Origin: Sphingobacteriales bacterium | GTDB lineage: Bacteria > Bacteroidota > Bacteroidia > Chitinophagales > Chitinophagaceae | DNA: 7,764 nt | Assembly: GCA_947472965.1 (NCBI GenBank) | Contig: CANJEF010000050.1 | Span: forward strand, 1-7,764 | Reading direction: 5' to 3' | In this document: in pieces, positions 1 to 6,562 of the stretch | How the letters are laid out: each line of letters starts with the position of its first letter | Position numbering within the stretch: the first letter of the stretch is position 1 | Notes under the pieces: generated by a model | The model's input: the letters and a program-made list of their open reading frames with translations, nothing else | What the model was told of the DNA's origin: nothing | Database searches by the model: none | Made by a program: the position numbers and the translations under genes

Positions 1-13
1 ATGAGTACTGTTA

Positions 14-44
14 TTTGAAAAAAATTAGAACCAGAATAGATTTG
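14..44 (+). promoter_or_regulatory. Bacteroidota-type sigma-A promoter for hsp20
   Basis: TTTG at 14-17 is followed by exactly 19 nt and then TAGATTTG at 37-44. This matches the Bacteroidota primary sigma factor consensus (TTTG at -33, TAnnTTTG at -7) at every fixed position and with the typical spacing. Transcription would start near position 51, giving a leader of about 30 nt before the hsp20 ATG at 83. No CIRCE-type inverted repeat was seen in 1-82, so the sequence shows no known heat-shock operator. The short open stretch from position 1 to the TGA at 16-18 is too short to call a gene. Confidence 0.72.
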
Positions 45-82
45 TTTAGCAAAATCTATTTATCAATCAAAAATCTACAACT

Positions 83-529
83 ATGTCAGGAAATGGAAGA
101 ACACTTCTTAGACCAAGTCTATTGAAACCAGCTACTGTATTTGATGACTTTTTTAAACCTTGGAACCAATGGTTGGATGACCGATGGGGTTCTATTAACC
201 AGCTGCCTGCAGTTAATATAAAGGAAACCGATGACCAATACGAAATAAAAATGGCTGCACCAGGTTTGGAAAAGAATGATTTTAAGGTTGACGTAAACGG
301 CACAATGGTTACTATCAGTGCTGAAAAGGATGAAAAGAAAGAGGAAAAAGAGGAAGATTATACAAGAAAGGAGTACAGTTATACATCATTTTCGCGTTCA
401 TTCACATTGCCGGATAACATTGATGCTTCAAAAATTGATGCCACCTATGTGAATGGCGAGCTAAAGCTTCTGCTACCGAAAAAAGAAGAGGCAAAAAAAA
501 CATCGCATAAGTCAATCGCGGTACATTAA
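83..529 (+). CDS. small heat-shock protein, Hsp20/alpha-crystallin family
   Basis: This is an ATP-independent holdase chaperone of the cytoplasm that binds unfolding proteins and passes them to ATP-dependent chaperones. At 148 aa it has the usual length of a bacterial small Hsp. The N-terminal arm (about 1-40) carries the aromatic segment FDDFFKPWNQW. The alpha-crystallin domain spans about 42-134, with PAVNIKETDDQYEI at its start, MAAPGLEKNDFKV in the middle, and the late signature A-x-x-x-x-G-x-L as ATYVNGELKLLLPK (120-133). The C-terminal tail holds the I-x-I/V anchor IAV (145-147), which docks on a neighbouring subunit in oligomers. A lysine- and glutamate-rich loop (81-92) is typical of the family. 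The ATG at 83 follows an AT-rich leader without a Shine-Dalgarno, as expected in this phylum. A consensus promoter lies upstream and a hairpin follows directly after the stop. Confidence 0.95.
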   Translation: MSGNGRTLLRPSLLKPATVFDDFFKPWNQWLDDRWGSINQLPAVNIKETDDQYEIKMAAPGLEKNDFKVDVNGTMVTISAEKDEKKEEKEEDYTRKEYSYTSFSRSFTLPDNIDASKIDATYVNGELKLLLPKKEEAKKTSHKSIAVH

Positions 530-537
530 TGAACTTG

Positions 538-566
538 AATCCTGCCTGCTGTGCAGGCAGGATTTT
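538..566 (+). terminator. GC-rich perfect hairpin after hsp20, probable terminator or attenuator
   Basis: A perfect 12-bp stem pairs AATCCTGCCTGC (538-549) with GCAGGCAGGATT (553-564), around a TGT loop. It begins 8 nt after the hsp20 stop codon and ends in a short TTTT run (563-566). Its GC-rich core stands out in this AT-rich DNA. The U tract is short and partly inside the stem, so termination may be partial, with some read-through into the next gene. Because the stem is symmetrical it could also be a processing or mRNA-stabilising element, or one copy of a dispersed palindromic repeat; a single window cannot tell. Confidence 0.7.
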
Positions 567-597
567 AAATTACAAATCCATGATAGTTCAAAAAAAG

Positions 598-999
598 ATG
601 TCTCAAGATACAAATTCACATTATTTATTTGAAAATAAAAGCTGGATTCGATTAGTAGAATTTTTAATCCAGGAGAACACCATCATGAAAACAAGGCTTT
701 CAGAAGTGATGTATCAAATTCAAGACAGGGAAACCCTCGCTATTGCTGAACATTTTCAAGACAGGTTTTGTATTAAAGATGATGTTTTTGAACATTTGAT
801 AAATGACCTGGAAATCGAGTACAAAAAATGGTATTTATACAATAAAAAAGATCCTAAAGTTTCACTGAAAGAAATGAAGTTGACCCACTTAGGACATAGG
901 ATCGACATGGAGCGACTTGAGCAGGCTCTTGATGTCCTGAAAAAGGACTATAATACTTTCCTCTCTACATTGGAATCAAGCAACGATTCTATCAATTAA
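598..999 (+). CDS. small helical protein of unknown function
   Basis: I do not recognise a named family. From the ATG at 598 the product has 133 aa, is soluble and charged, and has no signal peptide or membrane segment. It looks almost wholly alpha-helical: KSWIRLVEFLIQENTIMKTRL (about 14-34) and a second amphipathic stretch at about 102-126 (RIDMERLEQALDVLKKDYNTF without prolines or glycines) look like coiled-coil-forming helices, joined by a middle segment with one cysteine (C58) and a WYLY patch (78-81). The open frame reaches back to an ATG at 529, but that start would translate through the hairpin at 538-564, so it is unlikely. ATGs at 580 and 598 are both possible, and 598 is preferred because it begins the more protein-like sequence. 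No promoter match is visible in the short gap, so it is probably co-transcribed with hsp20 through the leaky hairpin. Its stop overlaps the convergent regulator gene by 8 nt. Confidence 0.72.
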   Translation: MSQDTNSHYLFENKSWIRLVEFLIQENTIMKTRLSEVMYQIQDRETLAIAEHFQDRFCIKDDVFEHLINDLEIEYKKWYLYNKKDPKVSLKEMKLTHLGHRIDMERLEQALDVLKKDYNTFLSTLESSNDSIN

Positions 1000-2047
1000 A
1001 AAGATTTGACAGCTTTTTCTCGTTCGTAAGAAAGATGTAGCCATCTTTAATATCAATCATTTTCTCTGCCTTAAAATCACTTAACGTACGAATTAAGGAT
1101 TCTGTTGCAGTACCTGCAATGTTTGCAAGGTCTTCCCTTGAAATATGAATGGAAAATTGTTCCTGTCCTTCACCAAATTTTCGCTTTAACATCAACAAAG
1201 AGTCAGCAACCCTTTTGCGAAGTGAATTATAAGCCAATCCCAGTAACTGGTTCTCCTTTTCAGATATATTTCCAGCCAAAATCTGTAAGAATTTTTTTAC
1301 TACAAATGGATTTTCTTTGATTAATATGTCAAATTCCTCTCGAGGAATAATTGCAATATCTGAATCTTCCATGGCTTCAGCCGTCTCCTTATAAATGGTA
1401 TTATCCAACAAGGGCATAAATCCAAAATAATCTCCAGGTCCATATAACCCAATTGTTAAGTCTTTGCCGTCATCATTTGATTTATAGAGCTTTACCTTCC
1501 CTTTTTGAACATAAAATAAACGGTTGGGATGATTTCCTTCATTATAAATGATTTGCTTGCGTTTGTATATATTGATATTTCTATTTGAAGACAACTCTTG
1601 CAATACATCTTGACGACCAGCATCAATAAGAAGGTCAGCTAATCCTGCATTGCCATTTTCATATCTTTTTTTGAGGACATCCATTTTTTTAAGCCTCAGT
1701 TCAATCGCATTAAGCAACTCCAGTTCCGTGAAGGGCTTGGTAATATAATCGTCGGCTCCCATTTCCATCCCTTTTCGAAAATCATGCCTTTCTGTTTTAG
1801 CAGTAAGAAAGACAAAGGGAGTATCCTTCAATTTTTCATTTTTATTCAACAAGTGCAAGACCCCATAACCATCTAATATTGGCATCATGATATCGCAAAC
1901 AATAACATCGGGCTCAAATTCATTGGCCTTCTCTATTCCGATTTTCCCGTTTTCAGCTGTGATTACATTGTAATTCGCCAACTCTAAAATCTCTGCTGTA
2001 TTTTCACGGATTTCAAGATTGTCTTCAATAAGTAAAATGGTGTTCAT
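992..2047 (-). CDS. response regulator: receiver domain fused to a CRP/FNR-like DNA-binding module
   Basis: This 351-aa cytoplasmic protein is the output half of the two-component pair. The receiver domain (about 1-122) has all key residues: acidic pocket E8/D9, phosphoacceptor D52 (in VCDIMMP), T82 and K104 followed by P105. A linker of about 25 residues leads to a cyclic-nucleotide-binding-like beta-roll (about 150-245, with GPGDYFGFMPLL at 203-214), a dimerisation helix (about 246-290), and a CRP-type winged helix-turn-helix (about 300-345). The recognition region is ISREDLANIAGTATESLIRTL, close to the FNR/CRP pattern. The effector pocket lacks the Glu and the Arg-Ser pair that bind cAMP in E. 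coli CRP, and the only cysteine is C51, so neither cAMP binding nor an FNR-type iron-sulfur cluster is expected. Control by phosphorylation is therefore the simplest reading. The ATG overlaps the kinase stop (ATGA), showing translational coupling. Target genes are unknown. Confidence 0.93.
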   Translation of the reverse strand: MNTILLIEDNLEIRENTAEILELANYNVITAENGKIGIEKANEFEPDVIVCDIMMPILDGYGVLHLLNKNEKLKDTPFVFLTAKTERHDFRKGMEMGADDYITKPFTELELLNAIELRLKKMDVLKKRYENGNAGLADLLIDAGRQDVLQELSSNRNINIYKRKQIIYNEGNHPNRLFYVQKGKVKLYKSNDDGKDLTIGLYGPGDYFGFMPLLDNTIYKETAEAMEDSDIAIIPREEFDILIKENPFVVKKFLQILAGNISEKENQLLGLAYNSLRKRVADSLLMLKRKFGEGQEQFSIHISREDLANIAGTATESLIRTLSDFKAEKMIDIKDGYIFLTNEKKLSNLFN

Positions 2048-3678
2048 ATGTTAAATTTTATGATAAATTTTGTCCCCTTTTCAAGTTCACTTTCAACTTC
2101 TATTGATCCATTCATAATTTCTATATACTTAGAAACAATATGAAGACCAAGACCGGTTCCCTTAATATTCACTACATTTTTACCCCTGAAAAATCTTTCA
2201 AACAAATGCTTTTTGTCTTCTTCTGCAATACCCACACCGTTATCTTGGATTGAAATTATAATTTGATTATCAAGCACAGCGCTTCTAACATCTATTACTG
2301 AGTTATCAAATGAAAATTTGGAGGCATTTGACAACATATTAATCATGATATTACTTGTAAGTGAATGATCCAACTCAACCACCATTTCACCTTCATGCTC
2401 ATAATTTATTTTTTGACCGGTCTTCAAAATTGAACTTATCTCAGTCAAAATGCGATTTATCTGTTCAGGTAAGTTGAATAGGTCTTTATGGCTTGATATC
2501 TTCCCTTCTTCAATTTTGCCAATTGAAAGGAAGTCATTTAAAATGTCAGTTAGGTTGCTTACAGCAGAATGAACCCTTAGAATGTGCTTCATGCGTTTTT
2601 CCTGATCGTGGCTTTCATTGTATTTACCAATCAGTGATACAGAGGATTGGATCGTACTAAGCGGAGTTCTGAATTCATGGGAGGCCATCGAAACAAATCT
2701 GGATTTTAGATCGCTCAACTCACGCTCTTTACTTAGAGCTGTTGTTAGCTCATCCCTTGATTTCTCGAGCTTCATCATGATATCCATCAATTCCTTGGTT
2801 CGCTGATCAACTTTGTTTTCAAGATCTTGATTAAGTTTTTCAATCTCAACCTTGGCTTGTTCCATTTCTGACGCTTGGTTTCTTAGCGTAAACTCAATTT
2901 CTTTTCTATCGGTAATATCTAGAATGAATGCAATTGTGTAAGTTTCGTCATCAATGGCATAGTGCCCTAAACTGATTTCAACAGGAAATTCGAATCCAGA
3001 TCTTTTAACGGCACTCAATTCCATTCCTGCACCCATCATTCTTGTCTGAGGAACATTTAAATAACCTTCGCGATGTGACATGTGCCTTGACCTAAATTTC
3101 ATCGGCATAAGATCCTCGACTCTCAGTAGCGACATTTCACTTTCCGTATATTCAAATAAATTCAATGCTTGTCCATTAGCAAGAATAATAGAACCGGATT
3201 TATTGACAAGCAGTATTGGAAGTGTGGCATACTCAAAAAGGGCTTCAAATTTTTTAATCTCTCTAAAGAGATTTTCAGAGAAAATACGCTGGCTGTCTAT
3301 ATTTATGATGCGTTGTAAAAAATGATCTCGGCCATCAAACATAAAAGAAGCAATGTCCAGTTTTCCCAAATAAATTTCACCATTCTTTTTTTGAAACAAA
3401 ACTTCTTCTTTCCAACTTCTGTTCTGTTTGATTATACCCAAAATTAATTCGGAAATATCGCTGTTCAAGGCATTTTTTCTACAGCCAAAAAAGGTGTACT
3501 GCTCAGCAAATTCTTTTTTGGCTTGATAACCAAAAAATTGGTTGTAAGCATCATTGAAATAAGCCAGCTCTAATGTTTCAGCATCCCAGACTGAAATGAA
3601 CTCATCGGGAAATACAGCCCATATATTGGTCAAAGACGCATTGAATGAAACCTGCTTACTATTTGAATTCATAAACAT
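2044..3678 (-). CDS. soluble PAS-PAS sensor histidine kinase
   Basis: This 544-aa kinase is the partner of the overlapping REC-CRP regulator. It has no membrane segment or signal peptide, so it senses a cytoplasmic or diffusible cue. The order is: PAS-like domain 1 (about 18-130), PAS domain 2 (about 142-258, ending in the typical DITDRKEIE), a coiled coil (about 260-322), HisKA with the H-box SHEFRTPL and phosphorylated H334, then the HATPase domain (about 400-544). That domain shows the N-box with N447 and N451 (NMLSNASKFS), the G1 box DNGVGI (479-484), the F-box FERFFRG and the G2 box GTGLGL (507-512), so the kinase looks active. The PAS ligand cannot be named: no haem-binding or LOV-type flavin cysteine motif is evident. 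The start is either the Met at 3678 or the one two codons later (3672). It lies 87 nt downstream of cruF on the same strand, so it may have its own promoter or be read through. Confidence 0.94.
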   Translation of the reverse strand: MFMNSNSKQVSFNASLTNIWAVFPDEFISVWDAETLELAYFNDAYNQFFGYQAKKEFAEQYTFFGCRKNALNSDISELILGIIKQNRSWKEEVLFQKKNGEIYLGKLDIASFMFDGRDHFLQRIINIDSQRIFSENLFREIKKFEALFEYATLPILLVNKSGSIILANGQALNLFEYTESEMSLLRVEDLMPMKFRSRHMSHREGYLNVPQTRMMGAGMELSAVKRSGFEFPVEISLGHYAIDDETYTIAFILDITDRKEIEFTLRNQASEMEQAKVEIEKLNQDLENKVDQRTKELMDIMMKLEKSRDELTTALSKERELSDLKSRFVSMASHEFRTPLSTIQSSVSLIGKYNESHDQEKRMKHILRVHSAVSNLTDILNDFLSIGKIEEGKISSHKDLFNLPEQINRILTEISSILKTGQKINYEHEGEMVVELDHSLTSNIMINMLSNASKFSFDNSVIDVRSAVLDNQIIISIQDNGVGIAEEDKKHLFERFFRGKNVVNIKGTGLGLHIVSKYIEIMNGSIEVESELEKGTKFIIKFNI

Positions 3679-3722
3679 GGGTTAAAGTAAGATCCTTTTG
3701 GGGAAACTAAAATATAATTGTT

Positions 3723-3779
3723 AGGCTCACATTTGAAATTATACCATAATACATTTTTAGGAGCCTCATTTCAAATATA
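3723..3779 (-). promoter_or_regulatory. repeat-containing region upstream of the kinase gene, possible promoter/operator
   Basis: The 87-nt gap before the kinase, plus the last bases of cruF, holds two near-identical 10-mers, CATTTGAAAT (3730-3739) and CATTTCAAAT (3767-3776), 37 bp apart. Each is itself an odd-centred palindrome. Outer arms AGGCTC (3723-3728) and GAGCCT (3761-3766) form a 6-bp inverted repeat. On the minus strand, TATATTTG (3779 to 3772) matches the -7 consensus TAnnTTTG, but no TTTG is found 19 nt upstream of it, so the promoter is weak or needs an activator. The arrangement would suit regulator sites next to a promoter, but this is inference; a weak cruF terminator is the other reading. 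Confidence 0.32.
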
Positions 3780-4479
3780 CCCTGAGAAAAATAAAAAAAG
3801 CCGATTGGACTAAAAATAAAAATGGAGCAAATCGGTTCGTCTCTTTGATCGCCAAAAGATAGAATGAAAGAGAAATTAAAAGCGAAAAGATGAACCAGCA
3901 TGTATAGTTGAAAAAGGGAATCATGTTGTCCTTCCAAAACCAAAAACCAAGCTTTAATGCCACAGGTTCCATCAACCAATCAAATAAGACAGCAAATAGT
4001 GCAGCTAAAAGTGCTTGTGTGATAAATGCACTAGAATTACTCTTTGAATTATGCCTATTGAAAGAGTATTTTTTCAATAAATATCCGGCAAGTTGATGAG
4101 CTGAAAAAACAATAATAAACCAATTCACACCAATCAGTATTGGAACGCCAATGAACTTCAATCCCAATACAGTTCCGTAAGAATAATTTCCAAATAATAT
4201 TTGCGTGTTTACTCCAATCAATTCTGCAAATAAACCAACATAAAAGGCAATGAGAAAAGCACTCAGAAAACGCCTGTTTTTTAGCTCTTCATTCCAAATC
4301 AGCAAGATGAACATGAGCATTAGGTTATATGGCGTCATTGCTGAAAAAAGCTTGGTATCATAAAATGCCATACCAATCGCACCCGCAGCATGAACCAGTA
4401 TCAAAATAAACAAGGACCAAAAAAGTTTATTTTTGAAAATGGATAAACCGGTTTTATATGATTTACTGCCTATAACCAT
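3766..4479 (-). CDS. cruF: carotenoid 1,2-hydratase-like membrane protein (CruF family)
   Basis: The product has 237 aa and about seven hydrophobic segments (near 18-38, 49-65, 71-91, 107-133, 151-171, 188-210 and 217-236), so it sits in the cytoplasmic membrane where carotenes are. It carries the marks of the CruF / carotenoid-synthesis family: FAELIGVNTQILFGNYSYG (83-101) with E86 and the FG-x-Y-x-Y pattern, then LGLKFIGVPILIGVNW (105-120), and FDWLMEPVALKLGFWFW (166-182) with D167 and E171. CruF adds water across the terminal double bond of a psi end group, giving the 1-hydroxy end of myxol, saproxanthin and flexixanthin. It lies 53 nt after the CrtD-like desaturase, whose family acts on 1-hydroxycarotenoids, which supports the assignment. 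Some relatives are annotated only as 'carotenoid biosynthesis protein', so the exact substrate is unproven. Confidence 0.85.
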   Translation of the reverse strand: MVIGSKSYKTGLSIFKNKLFWSLFILILVHAAGAIGMAFYDTKLFSAMTPYNLMLMFILLIWNEELKNRRFLSAFLIAFYVGLFAELIGVNTQILFGNYSYGTVLGLKFIGVPILIGVNWFIIVFSAHQLAGYLLKKYSFNRHNSKSNSSAFITQALLAALFAVLFDWLMEPVALKLGFWFWKDNMIPFFNYTCWFIFSLLISLSFYLLAIKETNRFAPFLFLVQSAFFIFLRVYLK

Positions 4480-4532
4480 GGTAGCGTGAAAAAATATTTT
4501 TTATCAGAATTAAATATGCCGTAAAGATCAAA

Positions 4533-6005
4533 CTATTCCTCGATCAAATCACAAACAATCCTGGCGCTTTTAAGGCAAAGCGGTATACCGCCTCCTGGAT
4601 GCACACTTCCACCGGCAAAAAAAAGTCCTTTTACTGCTGTTGTATAATTCGCATGCCGTAAAAATGCTGCCCACTTGGAATTTGAACTTGTCCCGTATAA
4701 AGAACCTAAATAAGAGTCGGTCCTTTTCTGAATGCCCTCTGGGGTTAACACTTCTTCTTCTTCTATACAATTGGCAATATCAGCACCCATTATCCTGCTT
4801 AATTTGTCAATAACATGCCTTCGAACATCACTTACCTCCTTTGTCCAATCTGCCCCTTCCTTGGCAGGCGCATTCACCATCACAAACCAGTTTTCCTTGC
4901 CATTTGGCGCCTGGCCTTCTTCCATTTTTGATGTTATGTTGATGTAAATTGTTGGGTCGTGAAAAAAAGTCTTTTTGTCAAACAAATGATCAAACTCAGA
5001 TTGATAATCATTGCTGAAAAATATATTGTGGAGGTGCAGGTCAGGGAAATTTCTATTGATCCCCCAATAAAATATCAATGCGCTACTGCTGCGTTCATTT
5101 TTCAACACTTTATTTGACTTGGCAATATCACCAAGAAGATTTTTATAAGTATAAAAAATATCAACATTACTAACTACAATATCGGATGGGCAAAAAGCAC
5201 CATCAACAAACACTCCTTGAACTTTATTGTCGTCTGATACAATTTTCTGCACGGATTTCCCGAGAGAAATTTTTACACCTTTCTTTCGGGCAAGACTTTC
5301 CAGGGCTCGTGGGATGCTTATCATTCCACCCGCAGGATAAAAAGTGCCTTCATTTTGTTCCAGGTGTGGAATCAAGCTCAACATCCCTGGGGCCTTGAAG
5401 GGATTGCTTCCATTGTAGGTTGCGAAGCGGTTGAAAATCTGGATTGCCTCATTGGTCTTGAATCGTTTACGATTGAACGTATTTAAACTATCAAACAAAT
5501 GAGAAAATCCAACTGACCTGATTGCTGAAAAAATACGGGGATGCAGCCATGTTGAAATGCTGCGAAGAGAATAATTGAGGAATATCTTACCCACATTTTC
5601 ATATACACGAGAAGACTCTTTCAAATAAGAAATTACATTTCTTTCGGGCTCTCCAAGTTTTTCACTTAACTCCCTGGCGAATGCCTGTTGATCAGTAAAA
5701 GCATTTACAACAACTCCATTTTCAAAAAAATACTTACATGCTATTGATACTTTACTAAATTTTAAATAATCGTCTATGGGCTCCCCTGCATATTCAAATA
5801 AGGCTGTGATATTTTGAGGTTGGGTAAAAAGTGAAGGACCTGCATCAAATAAAAAACCATTTCTTTCAATCAAATACATTTTACCACCAACAACTCCGTT
5901 CTTTTCAAAAACTTCCACGTCATATCCCTGAACAGCCAAGCGGATTGCTGTTGCAATACCAGCTATCCCTGCACCAACAACAATCACTTTTTTGGGTTGG
6001 GGCAT
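4533..6005 (-). CDS. crtD: FAD-dependent carotenoid desaturase, probably 1-hydroxycarotenoid 3,4-desaturase (CrtD)
   Basis: This 490-aa enzyme is a full-length member of the CrtI/CrtD/CrtN family. The N-terminal dinucleotide fold has VIVVGAGIAGIATAIRLAVQ (7-26) ending in an acidic residue at the second strand (E34), then GGKM (40-43). The C-terminal family signature is FFAGGSVHPGGGIPLCLKSA (462-481). The segment NRFATYNGSNPFKAPGML (192-209) followed by SLIPHLE and the PAGGM motif resembles CrtD proteins rather than phytoene desaturases of the CrtI type, from my memory of the families. CrtD introduces a 3,4 double bond next to a 1-hydroxy end group, which is the product of the downstream CruF. 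It starts 5 nt after the idi stop, so the two genes are surely co-transcribed. The alternative, a CrtI phytoene desaturase, would need a phytoene synthase gene beside it, as is common in this phylum, and none is present here. Confidence 0.85.
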   Translation of the reverse strand: MPQPKKVIVVGAGIAGIATAIRLAVQGYDVEVFEKNGVVGGKMYLIERNGFLFDAGPSLFTQPQNITALFEYAGEPIDDYLKFSKVSIACKYFFENGVVVNAFTDQQAFARELSEKLGEPERNVISYLKESSRVYENVGKIFLNYSLRSISTWLHPRIFSAIRSVGFSHLFDSLNTFNRKRFKTNEAIQIFNRFATYNGSNPFKAPGMLSLIPHLEQNEGTFYPAGGMISIPRALESLARKKGVKISLGKSVQKIVSDDNKVQGVFVDGAFCPSDIVVSNVDIFYTYKNLLGDIAKSNKVLKNERSSSALIFYWGINRNFPDLHLHNIFFSNDYQSEFDHLFDKKTFFHDPTIYINITSKMEEGQAPNGKENWFVMVNAPAKEGADWTKEVSDVRRHVIDKLSRIMGADIANCIEEEEVLTPEGIQKRTDSYLGSLYGTSSNSKWAAFLRHANYTTAVKGLFFAGGSVHPGGGIPLCLKSARIVCDLIEE

Positions 6006-6010
6006 CCTAC

Positions 6011-6541
6011 TCAGTTTAATTTGATTAAATGTGACTCGAGCATGGGAAATGCAATCCGAAACCAGGCAGTGTATTTCAATGGATGTGTTATTATGTCATG
6101 CTTCAAATCAGGAATCGATTTATAACAATAGTCGCCAGCTTCAGTAAAATTCAATTTTAAGGGACCATCATAACGCCCAATAAACACATGGTCAAATTCA
6201 TGTTCAATCAACCCCTTGTCCAACAAAGCCTTATACGTAAAACAAAAAGCAGGTTGAATCTCTGTTGAAAATCCCATCTCCTCTTTCAATCTTCTGTTTG
6301 CTGCATCATAAACAGTTTCGCCAGGGTAAGGGTGACTACAGCAAGCATTGGTCCAAAGACCCCCACTATGGTATTTGGAATATGCCCTTCGCTGAAGAAG
6401 CATTTCATTGTTGCTGTTAAAGATAAAAACACTAAAAGCCCGGTGCAACAGACCCTTTTGATGAACTTCCATCTTCTCCATCATACCAACTTCCATGTCG
6501 GTGTCATCAACCAATACAATCATTTGTTCCTTGTGCAACAT
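6011..6541 (-). CDS. idi: isopentenyl-diphosphate delta-isomerase, type I
   Basis: This cytoplasmic enzyme interconverts isopentenyl and dimethylallyl diphosphate, the building blocks for carotenoids, quinones and other isoprenoids. At 176 aa it has the typical length of the short bacterial type I (Nudix fold) form. Visible active-site residues are the metal ligands H27 and H33 (EVHQKGLLHRAFSVFIFN), the TNACCSHP motif with the likely catalytic C68 and ligand H70, the Nudix-like helix GETVYDAANRRLKEEMG with E87/E88, the acidic pair E113 and E115 (IEHEFDHVF), and W160 near the end. The Met at 6541 is used as the start; the Met six codons later (6523) is also possible. It lies 21 nt after the peroxidase stop and 5 nt before crtD. 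Type I Idi is not essential in organisms that make both isomers by the MEP route, so its place here suggests that it supports high carotenoid flux. Confidence 0.95.
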   Translation of the reverse strand: MLHKEQMIVLVDDTDMEVGMMEKMEVHQKGLLHRAFSVFIFNSNNEMLLQRRAYSKYHSGGLWTNACCSHPYPGETVYDAANRRLKEEMGFSTEIQPAFCFTYKALLDKGLIEHEFDHVFIGRYDGPLKLNFTEAGDYCYKSIPDLKHDIITHPLKYTAWFRIAFPMLESHLIKLN

Positions 6542-6562
6542 TTCAAAAAAATATATGTCGTA

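Noticed and set aside
1..82. CIRCE or other known heat-shock operator upstream of hsp20
   Set aside because: No TTAGCACTC-type inverted repeat is present; TTTAGCAAAA at 45-54 is only a superficial likeness.
529..597. Upstream extension of the unknown gene to the ATG overlapping the hsp20 stop
   Set aside because: It would encode the arms of the perfect hairpin (NPACCAGRI), a sequence shaped by the RNA stem rather than by a protein; starts at 580 or 598 are more plausible.
992..2047. FNR-like oxygen sensing by the regulator
   Set aside because: The protein has a single cysteine, inside the receiver domain, so it cannot hold a four-cysteine iron-sulfur cluster.
3470..3500. LOV-type photoreceptor motif in the first PAS domain of the kinase
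   Set aside because: FFGCRKNA looks a little like the LOV cysteine loop, but the G-x-N-C-R-F-L-Q pattern is not there, so a light-sensing role is not supported.
3707..3979. A 90-aa open frame on the minus strand
   Set aside because: It lies within cruF in another frame, has no family features and ends in the intergenic gap.
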